From contig NZ_BMRO01000002.1 of assembly GCF_014648675.1 (NCBI RefSeq), positions 157,053 through 221,052 on the forward strand: DNA of 64,000 nt, in the 5' to 3' direction. The notes under the pieces were generated by a model. It saw nothing but the letters and a program-made list of their open reading frames with translations, made no database searches and was not told the origin of the DNA. The stretch's first letter is position 1. Every line of letters starts with the position of its first letter. Of this stretch, positions 1 through 7,671 are shown piece after piece. The stretch is from Actinomadura livida (GTDB taxonomy: Bacteria; Actinomycetota; Actinomycetes; Streptosporangiales; Streptosporangiaceae). The position numbers and the translations under genes were made by a program.

Positions 1-231
1 GACGTCCCCAACTTCGCGATCTCCGAGTCCCCGGTGTTCGTCGGCCGCGCCGCCGCCGCGCTCGCCGCCGACCCCGACCGGGCGCGCTGGAACGGGGCGT
101 CGCTGTCCAGCGGCGGGCTCGCGAAGGTCTACGGGTTCACCGACGCCGACGGCAGCACTCCCGACGCCTGGCGCTACATCACCGAGGTGGTGGACGCCGG
201 ACGTCCCGCTGACGTCACCGGATACCGCTAA
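1..231 (+). CDS. SDR-family oxidoreductase, C-terminal fragment
   Basis: The frame is open from the first base, so only the last 76 residues are present and the start lies upstream of the window. The tail (phrase SPVFVGRAAAALAADPD, then SSGGLAKVYGFTDADG) resembles the C-terminus of actinobacterial short-chain dehydrogenases, where a late helix follows the substrate loop. The NAD(P)-binding GxxxGxG and YxxxK motifs would lie outside the window, so the assignment rests on tail resemblance only. A strong hairpin follows the stop, consistent with the end of a transcript. Confidence 0.5.
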   Translation, partial: DVPNFAISESPVFVGRAAAALAADPDRARWNGASLSSGGLAKVYGFTDADGSTPDAWRYITEVVDAGRPADVTGYR

Positions 232-265
232 GAGGACATGCCTCTGGAAGGCCCGCCCTCCGCAC

Positions 266-297
266 GGCCGCCGGCGATCCCCGGATCGCCGGCGGCC
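266..297 (+). terminator. Hairpin terminator after the SDR fragment
   Basis: Perfect 15-bp inverted repeat (266-280 and 283-297) with only CC between the arms, about 35 bp after the SDR stop. There is no U-tract, which is common for actinomycete terminators. Confidence 0.6.
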
Positions 298-364
298 CCG
301 CCCATTACGCCGGTTTGAACGGAATCCGGTCGGTTATGGCGGCGAGCAGACGGAAGGAGGAGCC

Positions 365-769
365 ATGCCGAAGACGACCAAGAGCGGCAAGCCGCGGAAG
401 GAGGAGCTTCCCGGCACGCTGCAGCGCTCCCCGAAGGAGGCGCAGGAGACGTTCGCCAAGGCCCACGACTCCGCGGTCGAGACCTACGGGGAGGGGCAGC
501 GCGCGCACCGCACCGCCTACTCCGCGCTCAAGCACAAGTTCGAGAAGCGCGGCGACCGGTGGGTCCCCAAGAAGCGCAAGGGGCCGTCCGACCAGCGGGC
601 CAAGGACCCGGACGCCCGCCGCGGCAGCGGCCGGAGCGCCGGCGGCGTGGACGTCGAGGGCAGCAGCAAGCAGGAGCTCTACGACCGCGCGGCGGGCCTC
701 GGCGTCCGGGGCCGCTCGAAGATGACCAAGCAGGAGCTGGGCGAGGCGATCGCGCGCAAGCAGGACTGA
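365..769 (+). CDS. chaB: ChaB-family protein with C-terminal Rho-N/SAP-like segment
   Basis: 134 residues, very charged and Lys/Arg rich. Residues about 10-65 match the ChaB domain (LPGTLQRSPKEAQETFAKAHDSAVETYG, here split as LPGTLQRSPKEAQ and FAKAHDSAVETYG), a small helical domain of unknown biochemical role first annotated as a cation-transport regulator. After a basic linker, residues about 95-130 (SKQELYDRAAGLGVRGRSK then MTKQELGEAI) look like a Rho-N/SAP-type nucleic-acid-binding helix-extended-loop-helix, a fusion often seen in actinobacteria. GGAGGAG just before the ATG is a strong ribosome site. The gene stands alone between a terminator and the convergent WYL regulator. Confidence 0.8.
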   Translation: MPKTTKSGKPRKEELPGTLQRSPKEAQETFAKAHDSAVETYGEGQRAHRTAYSALKHKFEKRGDRWVPKKRKGPSDQRAKDPDARRGSGRSAGGVDVEGSSKQELYDRAAGLGVRGRSKMTKQELGEAIARKQD

Positions 770-811
770 CGGCCCTCCCCCCGAAGGCCGGGCGGCCGGA
801 CGCCGGGGCGC

Positions 812-1801
812 TCAGTCCCGCGGCCGGGAGGCGTACAGCCGGGCGAGCCTGGCCGCGCCCTCCGCCATCCGCTCCCGGAGCGCCGGCGGGGCCAGGACCT
901 CGGCCTCCGGGCCGAGCCGCATCAGCTGGGAGGCGGCGACGTCCAGCGACTCGACCGGGAGCGTGGTCACCACCCATCCCGCCTCGTCGGGCTCCCCGGC
1001 GTCCTCCACCGCCCGGCGCGCCGCGTACGGCTCGACGGCGTACCGCAGGATCCGCCTTCCGGCGGGGGACAGCCGGACGGTCACCTCCGCGCGCAGGATC
1101 GACCGCAGGAACTCCGCCGCCTGCTCCCGCCAGTGCGCGGCGAGGTCGAACCCCTCGTCGCGGTCGAAGACGTCCCCGGTCGGCCGGACGTCCGTCACCC
1201 GGTCCACCCGGTAGGTGCGCGGCGCGCCCGCGACCCGCGCGACCAAATACCAGGTGCCGCTCTTCAGGACGAGCCCGTACGGCTCGGCCTCCCGCGCGAC
1301 CTCGGCGTCCCCGCGCCGGTAGCGCAGCTCGACCCGCTCGTCCTCCCAGACGGCCCGCGCGAGGTCCCGCAGCAGCGGCGGCGGGCCGGCCGCGCCGAAC
1401 CAGCCGGGGGCGTCCAGATGGAACCGCTGGTTCGCGCGCGACGGGGCGTCCCGCAGGGACGCGGGCAGCGCCGCCAGCACCTTGAGCTCGGCCGCGGCCA
1501 CCGCGTCGCCGCGCCCCATCTCCCCGGCCGGGCCCGGGAGGCCGGACAGGAACAGCGCCTCCGCCTCCTCGCGGGTGAGGCCGGTCAGCCGCGTCCGGTA
1601 CCCGCCCACCAGCCGGTACCCGCCGCCGCGCCCCTGGTCGGCGTACACCGGGACGCCGGCCGCCGACAGGGCCTCCATGTCCCGGTAGACGGTGCGCTCG
1701 GAGACCTCCAGCTCCCGCGCCAGCTCGCCCGCCGTCATCGTCTCCCGCGACTGCAGGAGGAGCACCATGGAGATCAACCGAGCGGCCCGCACGACTCCCA
1801 T
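812..1801 (-). CDS. WYL-domain HTH transcriptional regulator (YafY/DeoR-like)
   Basis: 329 residues from the ATG at 1801, chosen because the HTH starts at once (MGVVRAARLISMVLLLQSR). Residues 1-60 form a winged HTH of the HTH_11 type (MTAGELARELEVSERTVYRDM, written here as ELARELEVSERTVYRDM). The middle and C-terminal parts carry a WYL ligand-sensing domain (GLVLKSGTWYLVA) and a WCX-like tail. Such proteins repress or activate genes in response to nucleotides, DNA damage or small ligands. It is divergent from adenosine deaminase across about 100 bp, so a role in controlling that purine-salvage gene and itself is a reasonable inference but unproven. Confidence 0.85.
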   Translation of the reverse strand: MGVVRAARLISMVLLLQSRETMTAGELARELEVSERTVYRDMEALSAAGVPVYADQGRGGGYRLVGGYRTRLTGLTREEAEALFLSGLPGPAGEMGRGDAVAAAELKVLAALPASLRDAPSRANQRFHLDAPGWFGAAGPPPLLRDLARAVWEDERVELRYRRGDAEVAREAEPYGLVLKSGTWYLVARVAGAPRTYRVDRVTDVRPTGDVFDRDEGFDLAAHWREQAAEFLRSILRAEVTVRLSPAGRRILRYAVEPYAARRAVEDAGEPDEAGWVVTTLPVESLDVAASQLMRLGPEAEVLAPPALRERMAEGAARLARLYASRPRD

Positions 1802-1833
1802 CCTGCCGCACCGGAACACCGTCCCGGGTGTTT

Positions 1834-1851
1834 CTGACAATCTTGTGGCAG
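1834..1851. promoter_or_regulatory. Possible operator dyad between WYL regulator and add
   Basis: CTG-ACAA-TC-TTGT-GG-CAG is an imperfect dyad in the only AT-rich part of the 102-bp divergent region. Its position would suit control of both genes. No protein is shown to bind it. Confidence 0.3.
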
Positions 1852-1891
1852 ATTTCACGGATTTGCCTGTCGCGGCGGACCGGGCGGCTGT

Positions 1892-1897
1892 TAGCTT
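1892..1897 (+). promoter_or_regulatory. -10 element of a probable leaderless add promoter
   Basis: TAGCTT (TANNNT form) ends 6 nt before the GTG start at 1904 and no Shine-Dalgarno sequence precedes that start, the pattern of leaderless actinobacterial transcripts. Confidence 0.4.
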
Positions 1898-1903
1898 CGC
1901 GGC

Positions 1904-2929
1904 GTGCTGACCGAAACCACACCCATCGAGGCGTTCATCGACGCCCTGCCGAAGGTCGAGCTCCACGTCCACCTCGTGGGCTCCGCCTCGGTCCCCACCG
2001 TCCTCGAACTCGCCCGCCGCCACCCCGACGGACCCGTCCCGGTGGACGAGCGGGAGCTGCGCGCCTTCTACGAGTTCCGCGACTTCCCCCACTTCGCCGA
2101 GGTGTACGAGGCCGTCTCCAACCTCGTCCGCACCCCCGAGGACGTCGGCACCCTCGTCCTCGGGACCGCCCGCGACCTCGCCGCGCAGAACGCCCGCTAC
2201 GTCGAGCTGACCGTCACCCCCTACACCCACCGGCGGGCCGGGATGCCGATGCCCGCGATCACCGAGGCCCTCGACCACGCCGCGCGCGAGGCCCGCGACC
2301 GGCACGGCATCCGCGTCGCCTACATCTTCGACATCCCCGGCGAGTTCGGCGCCGAAGGCGCCCGCGGCACGGCCGACCACGCCCTCGGGCACCCGCCGGA
2401 GGCGCTCGTCGGGTTCGGGCTCGGCGGCATCGAGCAGTGCCGCCCGCCGCACCGCGACGCGTTCCGCGACGCGTTCGCCGCCGCCCGCGCCGCGGGGCTG
2501 CGCAGCGTCCCGCACGCGGGGGAGATGACCGGCCCGGAGACCATCTGGGAGGCGATCGAGGGGCTCGGCGCCGAGCGCATCGGCCACGGCTTCAGCTGCC
2601 TGGAGGACCCGCGCCTCGTCGCGCACCTGCGCGAGACGCAGCTGCCGCTGGAGGTCTGCCCCACGTCCAACCTCCGCACCGGGCAGGTCGCCGACCTCGC
2701 CTCGCACCCGCTGCCGCGGATGCTGGAGGAGGGCCTGTTCGTCACGCTGAACAGCGACGACCCGCCGATGTTCGACACCACCCTCACCGGCGAGTACCGC
2801 GTCGCCGCCGAGGTCTTCGGCCTGGACCGCGCGGGCCTGGCGTCCCTCGCCCGCAACGCCGTCCACGCCTCCTCGCTGGACGAGGAGGGCCGCCGTGCCA
2901 TCCTCGCCGACATCGACGCCCTGGCCTGA
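1904..2929 (+). CDS. add: Adenosine deaminase
   Basis: 341 residues, the usual length for bacterial adenosine deaminases, which hydrolyse adenosine or deoxyadenosine to inosine in purine salvage. Metal ligands H21 and H23 lie in ELHVHL, followed by the unusual LVGSAS instead of the common LEGxL. HAGE (about 204-207) supplies the next His and the catalytic Glu, GHG follows (about 228), and SDDPPMF (about 284) carries the metal-binding Asp pair. The start is GTG with a -10-like TAGCTT six bases upstream and no ribosome site, so it may be leaderless. Relatives can act on aminofutalosine or adenine, so the exact substrate is inferred. Confidence 0.88.
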   Translation: MLTETTPIEAFIDALPKVELHVHLVGSASVPTVLELARRHPDGPVPVDERELRAFYEFRDFPHFAEVYEAVSNLVRTPEDVGTLVLGTARDLAAQNARYVELTVTPYTHRRAGMPMPAITEALDHAAREARDRHGIRVAYIFDIPGEFGAEGARGTADHALGHPPEALVGFGLGGIEQCRPPHRDAFRDAFAAARAAGLRSVPHAGEMTGPETIWEAIEGLGAERIGHGFSCLEDPRLVAHLRETQLPLEVCPTSNLRTGQVADLASHPLPRMLEEGLFVTLNSDDPPMFDTTLTGEYRVAAEVFGLDRAGLASLARNAVHASSLDEEGRRAILADIDALA

Positions 2930-2941
2930 CGAGCCCCGCTC

Positions 2942-2997
2942 GGATCCGGGCATGCGCGGCCGCGGCCTCCGCACCCCAGGTCGCGGCCGCCGGATCC
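2942..2997 (+). terminator. Nested hairpin after add
   Basis: Outer arms GGATCCGG (2942-2949) and CCGGATCC (2990-2997) enclose inner arms built on GCGGCCGC, just after the add stop. Confidence 0.5.
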
Positions 2998-3040
2998 TGG
3001 TGGTTTCCTAGGGACGACGTAACGACCCGTGGGGGGAAGA

Positions 3041-3838
3041 GTGAAGAGCGTTGAGCCCGAGGTGTACCTCGTCGCACGGCCCGAGCTGGACTACGACGAG
3101 GTCGCCCGGTACCTGCGGGACGTGGGCGGGGAGAGCTGGCTGGAGCGGCTCGACCGGGGCGACCTGGACGAGGAGCTGAACGACCCGCAGGCCCTGGCCG
3201 AGTTCGCCGGCCGGCTCTGCTACCGCTCGTGGGAGCCGGGCCTCAACCCGAACGTGGTCAAGGTCCGCACGGACTCCGGCCAGTACCTGGAGAACATCCT
3301 GCGCAGCCTGCACGGCTCGGTGCTGGAGCACGTCAGCTTCAGTTTCGTCCTGCACAACGTGAGCCGGGTGCTGACCCACGAGCTGGTACGGCACCGTCCC
3401 GGTGTGGCCATCTCGCAGGAGTCGCTGCGCTTCGTCCGCCTCCAGGACATCCCGTTCTGGTTCCCGGAGTGGGCCCGCGAGGATCCGGAGCTGATGAAGC
3501 GCGCCACCGCCATGCTGGAGCAGATGGAGGAGTTCCAGGGCTGGATGGCGGAGCACTTCGGCCTGGACGACGAGGGCGTGCCGTTCAAGGAGAAGAAGCA
3601 CAAGACCTCGTTCATGCGCCGGTTCGCCCCCGAGGGGGTCGGCACGGGCCTGGTCTGGACGGCCAACGTCCGCACGCTGCGGCACACCCTGGAGAACCGC
3701 ACCGCTCCCGGTGCCGAGGAGGAGATCCGCCTGCTCTTCGGCAAGATCGGCGAAGTGATGCGCAAGGAGGCCCCGGACCTGTTCGGCGACTACGTCGTCG
3801 AGGACGGCGCCTGGATCCCCAAGTGGCGCAAGGTCTGA
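3041..3838 (+). CDS. thyX: ThyX-like FAD-dependent thymidylate synthase, divergent motif
   Basis: 265 residues from GTG 3041, chosen because GGGGGG at 3031-3036 is a suitable ribosome site; GTG 3029 in frame is the alternative. The fold signature is clear: CYRSWEPGLNPN, HGSVLEHVSFSFVL, and the ThyX core at R117-H118-R119. ThyX methylates dUMP with FADH2 and methylenetetrahydrofolate. The core reads RHRPGVAISQESLRF, whereas the family motif is RHRxxSxNxxSxRY. Here there is one extra residue, Ala replaces the first conserved Ser, and Phe replaces the final Tyr. It may be a paralogue with altered chemistry; whether a canonical ThyX or ThyA exists elsewhere cannot be seen. Confidence 0.8.
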   Translation: MKSVEPEVYLVARPELDYDEVARYLRDVGGESWLERLDRGDLDEELNDPQALAEFAGRLCYRSWEPGLNPNVVKVRTDSGQYLENILRSLHGSVLEHVSFSFVLHNVSRVLTHELVRHRPGVAISQESLRFVRLQDIPFWFPEWAREDPELMKRATAMLEQMEEFQGWMAEHFGLDDEGVPFKEKKHKTSFMRRFAPEGVGTGLVWTANVRTLRHTLENRTAPGAEEEIRLLFGKIGEVMRKEAPDLFGDYVVEDGAWIPKWRKV

Positions 3839-3851
3839 CCACCCCGAGCGG

Positions 3852-3889
3852 CGCCTGCCCGAACGCCGCAGTGGTCCGGGCAGGCGTTT
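3852..3889 (+). terminator. Rho-independent terminator after the ThyX-like gene
   Basis: CGCCTGCCCG (3852-3861) pairs perfectly with CGGGCAGGCG (3877-3886), 15-nt loop, followed by TTT. Confidence 0.65.
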
Positions 3890-3932
3890 GGGTCTAGGCG
3901 CAAGGCGTGCCGGTGGGGGAGTGTTGGACGCT

Positions 3933-4652
3933 ATGTCGGACATCGTGATTCCCGTGGGTGAGCGGGAGCTGCCCGGGTACCTCGCCGTCCCCGGGGGAGC
4001 CGGGCCCTGGCCCGGGGTAGTGATCGTCTTCGAGGCGCTGGGGAACACCGGGGACATGCGCGCCCAGGCGGACCGGTTCGCCGCGAACGGGTATCTCGCC
4101 GTCCTGCCGGACCTCTACGACGGGGCCCCCTGGGTGCGCTGCGTCACCAAGGCGATGCGGGAGATGCGGGCCGGCCGCGGTGCGGCGTACGACCACATCG
4201 AGGCGGCGCGGTCCTGGCTGGCGGGCCGGGACGACTGCACCGGCGACGTGGGCGTCTGCGGATTCTGCATGGGCGGCGGGTTCGCGCTGGTCGCGGCGGC
4301 GAAGTACGACTTCAAGGCCGCCGCGGTCAACTACGGCATGCTGCCGCGCCGGCCGGAGGAGGCGCTGCGCGGCGCGTGCCCGGTCGTCGCGAGCTACGGC
4401 GCCGCCGACCCCTCGCTGCGCGGGGCGGCGGGCAAGCTGGAGCGGGCGCTCGCCGGGTCGGGCGCCGCGCACGACGTGAAGGAGTACCCGGGGACCGGGC
4501 ACTCCTTCATGACCGAGTCCGCGCTGCCGGGGCCGCTCGGCCCGGTGGCGAAGATCGCGTTCGGGATGGGGCGGGGCCGGGAGAACGCGCCGGACGGCTG
4601 GAACCGGATCTTCGCCTTCTTCGACGGCCACCTCAAAAAATCTACAATGTAA
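3933..4652 (+). CDS. Dienelactone hydrolase family protein
   Basis: 239 residues from ATG 3933, the first start adjacent to the conserved N-terminus (MSDIVIPVGE). Cytoplasmic alpha/beta hydrolase of the DLH type, which opens dienelactones and related esters. The Cys-Asp-His triad is visible: nucleophile C112 in GFCMGG, D159 in AADPSL, H190 in GTGHSF, and E34 in VFEALG as the residue that holds the resting Cys in this family. The C-terminal LKKSTM is encoded by a short AT-rich stretch at 4634-4652. It has no chlorocatechol-pathway neighbours, so the natural substrate is unknown. It is convergent with the thioesterase, 25 bp apart. Confidence 0.85.
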   Translation: MSDIVIPVGERELPGYLAVPGGAGPWPGVVIVFEALGNTGDMRAQADRFAANGYLAVLPDLYDGAPWVRCVTKAMREMRAGRGAAYDHIEAARSWLAGRDDCTGDVGVCGFCMGGGFALVAAAKYDFKAAAVNYGMLPRRPEEALRGACPVVASYGAADPSLRGAAGKLERALAGSGAAHDVKEYPGTGHSFMTESALPGPLGPVAKIAFGMGRGRENAPDGWNRIFAFFDGHLKKSTM

Positions 4653-4677
4653 AGGCGCCGGCCAGTGGCGAGCCGCC

Positions 4678-5082
4678 TCACGCGAGCAGGACGGCCTGGG
4701 TCTGGGTCACCTGCGCCACGCGGCGGTCGGACGCGTCCAACAGGTCGGTCTGCACGACGATCGAGGTCCGGCCGGTGTGCAGGGGGCGGGAGACGCCACG
4801 GACCCGGCCGTCCTTCACGCCGCGGAAGAAGTTCGTCTTGGACTCCAGCGTCGTCGTGGACGTGTCAGGCGGCAGGTTGAGGAACGCGCAGACCGCGCCG
4901 AGGGTGTCGGCGAGGGCCATGAGCGCGCCGCCGTGCATGACGCCGCCGGCGGTGCAGCGGTCCGGGGTCCAGTCGAGATGGCCGGTGACCTCCTCGGGCC
5001 CGGCGGAGTCGATCGCCACGCCCAGCGCGCGGGCGAAGGGCATGGCGTCGGCGAGCTGGTCGGGTGTGAGCTCGGTGGTCAA
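4678..5082 (-). CDS. PaaI-type hotdog-fold thioesterase
   Basis: 134 residues, typical for single hotdog-domain acyl-CoA thioesterases. The signature GGVMHGGALMALADT carries the HGG turn and the long hotdog helix with the catalytic Asp position, and TTLESKTNFFRGVK is the strand that follows. It should hydrolyse aromatic or medium-chain acyl-CoA esters to recycle CoA, matching the acyl-CoA genes further along, but no pathway partner is adjacent. It is divergent from the XRE regulator. Confidence 0.85.
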   Translation of the reverse strand: MTTELTPDQLADAMPFARALGVAIDSAGPEEVTGHLDWTPDRCTAGGVMHGGALMALADTLGAVCAFLNLPPDTSTTTLESKTNFFRGVKDGRVRGVSRPLHTGRTSIVVQTDLLDASDRRVAQVTQTQAVLLA

Positions 5083-5140
5083 CGGGTCCTCCTCGGGTCG
5101 TCGGTGCCCACTCTGGCGACCGGCTCGGGGCCGCGTCCAT

Positions 5141-5179
5141 TACCTCGGACGTCATCGTCCCCATGACGCGGTCCGGGTA
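5141..5179. promoter_or_regulatory. Interrupted dyad between thioesterase and XRE gene
   Basis: Four arm segments are arranged symmetrically: TACC, GGAC, GTCAT (5141-5155), a 7-nt centre, then ATGAC, GTCC, GGTA (5163-5179). The right end overlaps the -10 of the XRE gene, so it could be an autoregulatory operator. Confidence 0.35.
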
Positions 5180-5183
5180 GCGT
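5178..5183 (+). promoter_or_regulatory. -10 element of a probable leaderless XRE-gene promoter
   Basis: TAGCGT is separated by 7 nt from the ATG at 5191 and no ribosome site lies between, so transcription would begin at or next to the start codon. Confidence 0.45.
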
Positions 5184-5190
5184 CGGTGCG

Positions 5191-5991
5191 ATGACGACGG
5201 CGCTGAGCGATGTGAGACCGATCGGGGAGCAGCTGCGCGCGTGGCGGCAGCGGCGGAGGCTCAGCCAGCTGGAGCTGGCGTCGGAGGCGGACGTGTCGAC
5301 CCGGCACCTGAGCTTCGTGGAGACGGGCCGGTCGGCGCCGAGCCGGGAGATGGTGCTGCGGCTGGCCGAGCACCTGGACGTGCCGCTGCGCGACCGGAAC
5401 CTGCTGCTGGTGGCGGCGGGGTACGCGCCCGTGTTCGACGAGACGCCGATGGAGGAGCCGAGGATGGACTCGGTGCGGGCGGCGCTGCGGCAGGTGCTGG
5501 AGGGGCACGAGCCGTACCCGGCCGTGGTCGTCGACCGCTTCTGGAACCTGGTCGACGCGAACGGCGCGGCCGCGTTCTTCATGGAGGGCGCGCCGCCGGA
5601 GCTGCTGGAGCCGCCGCTGAACGTGCTGCGGCTCAGCATGCACCCCGACGGGATGGCCCGGAACATCCTGAACCTGGCCGAGTGGCGCGCCCACATGATC
5701 GACCGGGTGCGGCGGCACGTGGCGCTGACCGCGGACGCGTCGCTCGCCCAGCTGCACCGGGAGCTGCGGAGCTTCCCGGGGGACGTGGGGGAGGCGATCG
5801 CGCCGCCCGAGGGCCACGAGGTGTTCGTCCCGCTGCGGATGCGGGTGGACGGCCGGGAACTGTCGTTCTTCAGCACGATCGCGACGTTCGGCACGCCCGT
5901 CGACATCACGGTCGCGGAGCTGGCGATCGAGTCGTTCTACCCGGCGGACGGGGCGACGACCGCGTTCCTGCGCGAGCGCGCCGGGTGGTGA
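5191..5991 (+). CDS. XRE-family regulator with MmyB-like ligand-binding domain
   Basis: 266 residues. Residues about 10-65 form a Cro/C1 HTH (EQLRAWRQRRRLSQLELAS, then VSTRHLSFVETGRSAPSREM). Residues about 95-260 match the MmyB-like PAS-type ligand-binding domain (PYPAVVVDRFWNLVDANGAA), which in characterised members binds fatty acids. This two-domain architecture is abundant in actinomycetes, where the gene usually lies beside the enzyme gene it controls. Here the divergent thioesterase and the convergent flavohemoprotein are candidates. The start is probably leaderless. Confidence 0.88.
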   Translation: MTTALSDVRPIGEQLRAWRQRRRLSQLELASEADVSTRHLSFVETGRSAPSREMVLRLAEHLDVPLRDRNLLLVAAGYAPVFDETPMEEPRMDSVRAALRQVLEGHEPYPAVVVDRFWNLVDANGAAAFFMEGAPPELLEPPLNVLRLSMHPDGMARNILNLAEWRAHMIDRVRRHVALTADASLAQLHRELRSFPGDVGEAIAPPEGHEVFVPLRMRVDGRELSFFSTIATFGTPVDITVAELAIESFYPADGATTAFLRERAGW

Positions 5992-5995
5992 CCAC

Positions 5996-7123
5996 TCAGT
6001 TCTCGGCGGCGAGCAGGTCGTGGTGGATGCGGGTGAGGGACAGCCCCTGCCGCTGCAGCGCGGTGACGGTCCGGCGGACGAGCGGGACGGGGCCCGCGAC
6101 GTAGGCGTCGTGGTCCTGCCAGTCGGGGACGCCGTCCAAGTAGCCGGGCAGGATGTCGGGTATCCGGCCGTGCAGGCCGCCGGGCGGCGCGGGCGCCCCC
6201 GAGAGGACGGGGGTCACCCGCAGCCGCGCGCAGGCCGACTCCAGCCTCCGCAACGCGGGCAGGTCGTACAGGCCGTCCTCGGTGCGGGCCCCGACGAGCA
6301 GGCGGACGTCGCGGCCGGACGCGGCGGCATGTTCGGCGAGCGCCTTCATCGGGGCGAGGCCGGTGCCGCCGCCGATCAGGAGGAGCCCGCGGGTGGACCC
6401 GGGGGCGAGGGTCATGGTCCCGGTGGCCGGGCCGAGCAGCACGGTGTCACCGGGGGCGCAGTGTCGGACCAGCGCGCCGCTGACCCAGCCGGCGGGCCGG
6501 GCGCGGACGTGCAGGCGCAGCGTCCCGTCGGGCCGGGGCGCGTTGGCGATCGAGTAGGGCCGCCAGACGCGGGGCCAGCGCGCGGTCTGCACGCTCACGT
6601 ACTGGCCGGGCAGGAAGGGCAGCGCCCGCTCGGGCCGCAGCGTGAGCACGGCGAGGTCGTGGGCGCGGCGGTCGTGGCCGGTGATCCCGGCGACCCACCA
6701 GGGCGGGTGCGCGGCGGCGTCCCGCTCGGCGGCGGCGATCATGGTCGCGGCGGCGGACCGGTAGGCGGCGGTCCAGGCGGCCTCCGCCTCCGGGGTCCAC
6801 ACGTCGGCGGCGAAGGTCCGCAGCGTCGCCAGCAGCGCGGTCTCGACGGCGGGGTAGTGCTCGCGCAGGACGCCGTACCTGCGGTGGTCGCGCCCCAGCC
6901 GGCCGAGGTGGCTGGCGAGCTCGGCCGGGTTGTCCTGGCTCCACACGATCCGCGTGAGCGCCTGGAAGAACCGGTCGTGCTGGGGGCCCATCGCGGGCGG
7001 GAACAGGGCGCGCAGCCGCGGTTCCCGCGCGAAGAGGCGGCCGTAGAAATAGCCGGTCGCGCCCGCGGGATCGGCGTCCAGTCGGGCGAAGCACTCCTTG
7101 AGCGTTCGCGTTTCCGGTGACAT
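5996..7123 (-). CDS. hmp: Flavohemoprotein (globin-ferredoxin reductase, nitric-oxide dioxygenase type)
   Basis: 375 residues. The globin domain (1-135) has Y27 at the B10 position in FYGRLF and proximal H80 in DHRRY. The FAD-binding barrel follows with LPGQYVSV and RPYSIANAP, and the NAD-binding domain has GGGTGLAPM and the terminal AYVAGPVPLV (AGP where most have CGP). Proteins of this build oxidise NO to nitrate with O2 and NAD(P)H. The length is slightly below that of classical Hmp (about 395). The long upstream region at 7124-7671 would hold its promoter; I did not find a clear NsrR-type site there. Confidence 0.82.
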   Translation of the reverse strand: MSPETRTLKECFARLDADPAGATGYFYGRLFAREPRLRALFPPAMGPQHDRFFQALTRIVWSQDNPAELASHLGRLGRDHRRYGVLREHYPAVETALLATLRTFAADVWTPEAEAAWTAAYRSAAATMIAAAERDAAAHPPWWVAGITGHDRRAHDLAVLTLRPERALPFLPGQYVSVQTARWPRVWRPYSIANAPRPDGTLRLHVRARPAGWVSGALVRHCAPGDTVLLGPATGTMTLAPGSTRGLLLIGGGTGLAPMKALAEHAAASGRDVRLLVGARTEDGLYDLPALRRLESACARLRVTPVLSGAPAPPGGLHGRIPDILPGYLDGVPDWQDHDAYVAGPVPLVRRTVTALQRQGLSLTRIHHDLLAAEN

Positions 7124-7671
7124 TCTCCAGCTCGCCCCCTCTGGGCTCCTGGCGCGGAATGTACGGGGATCGCGCGGTCGTCGAGGCGCGTCCGATGCCC
7201 GGCTTGCTGAGATTCTCGCATTCGTCCGCGCAGGTCATCAAACATGGCGGCCGCGCGGAGCGGAAGATGTCTCCGTGTGTAGTCGCGAGTGAATTCTCTG
7301 TGATCGGGTCACGGCGGAAAAGGGCACGCATACTGATCGGTACTCATCGGCGGCGGCGCCGGCCCGGGGACGGAGGACGCGAACGGGGTAGAAAACCACT
7401 ACCGGGTGGAAGATTTCGGAATTCTGCTGGCCTCCGCCGCCCGGGAGGCCCTCCGGCGGCCCTCGCCGGGGGTGCCGCCGGGGGGCCGCCGCCGGGCCGG
7501 TCTCGCCGCTTCCGACTGCGGAGATCCGCCCCGTGCGGCAAGCTGGCCGGTAGGAGGCCGGGGGACGGGACGGCCCGGGGGCGGGTGGCGGCATGAGGGG
7601 CAGCCGAACGCGGCACACGGCCCATATCGGAGGTCGTCCCGCGGCCAACGCACGACAGAGGGGAACCGGGC
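7124..7671. other. 548-bp divergent intergenic region, no gene recognised
   Basis: This lies between the flavohemoprotein and the amidotransferase, which point away from each other. The part 7230-7430 is much less GC-rich than its surroundings. I see only short dyads: GTGA/TCAC around 7299-7312, GGTAG/CTACC around 7387-7403, and GGCCTCC/GGAGGCC at 7429-7435 and 7444-7450. Open frames here look like GC-bias artefacts with no family resemblance. Promoters for both flanking genes must lie here. Confidence 0.5.
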
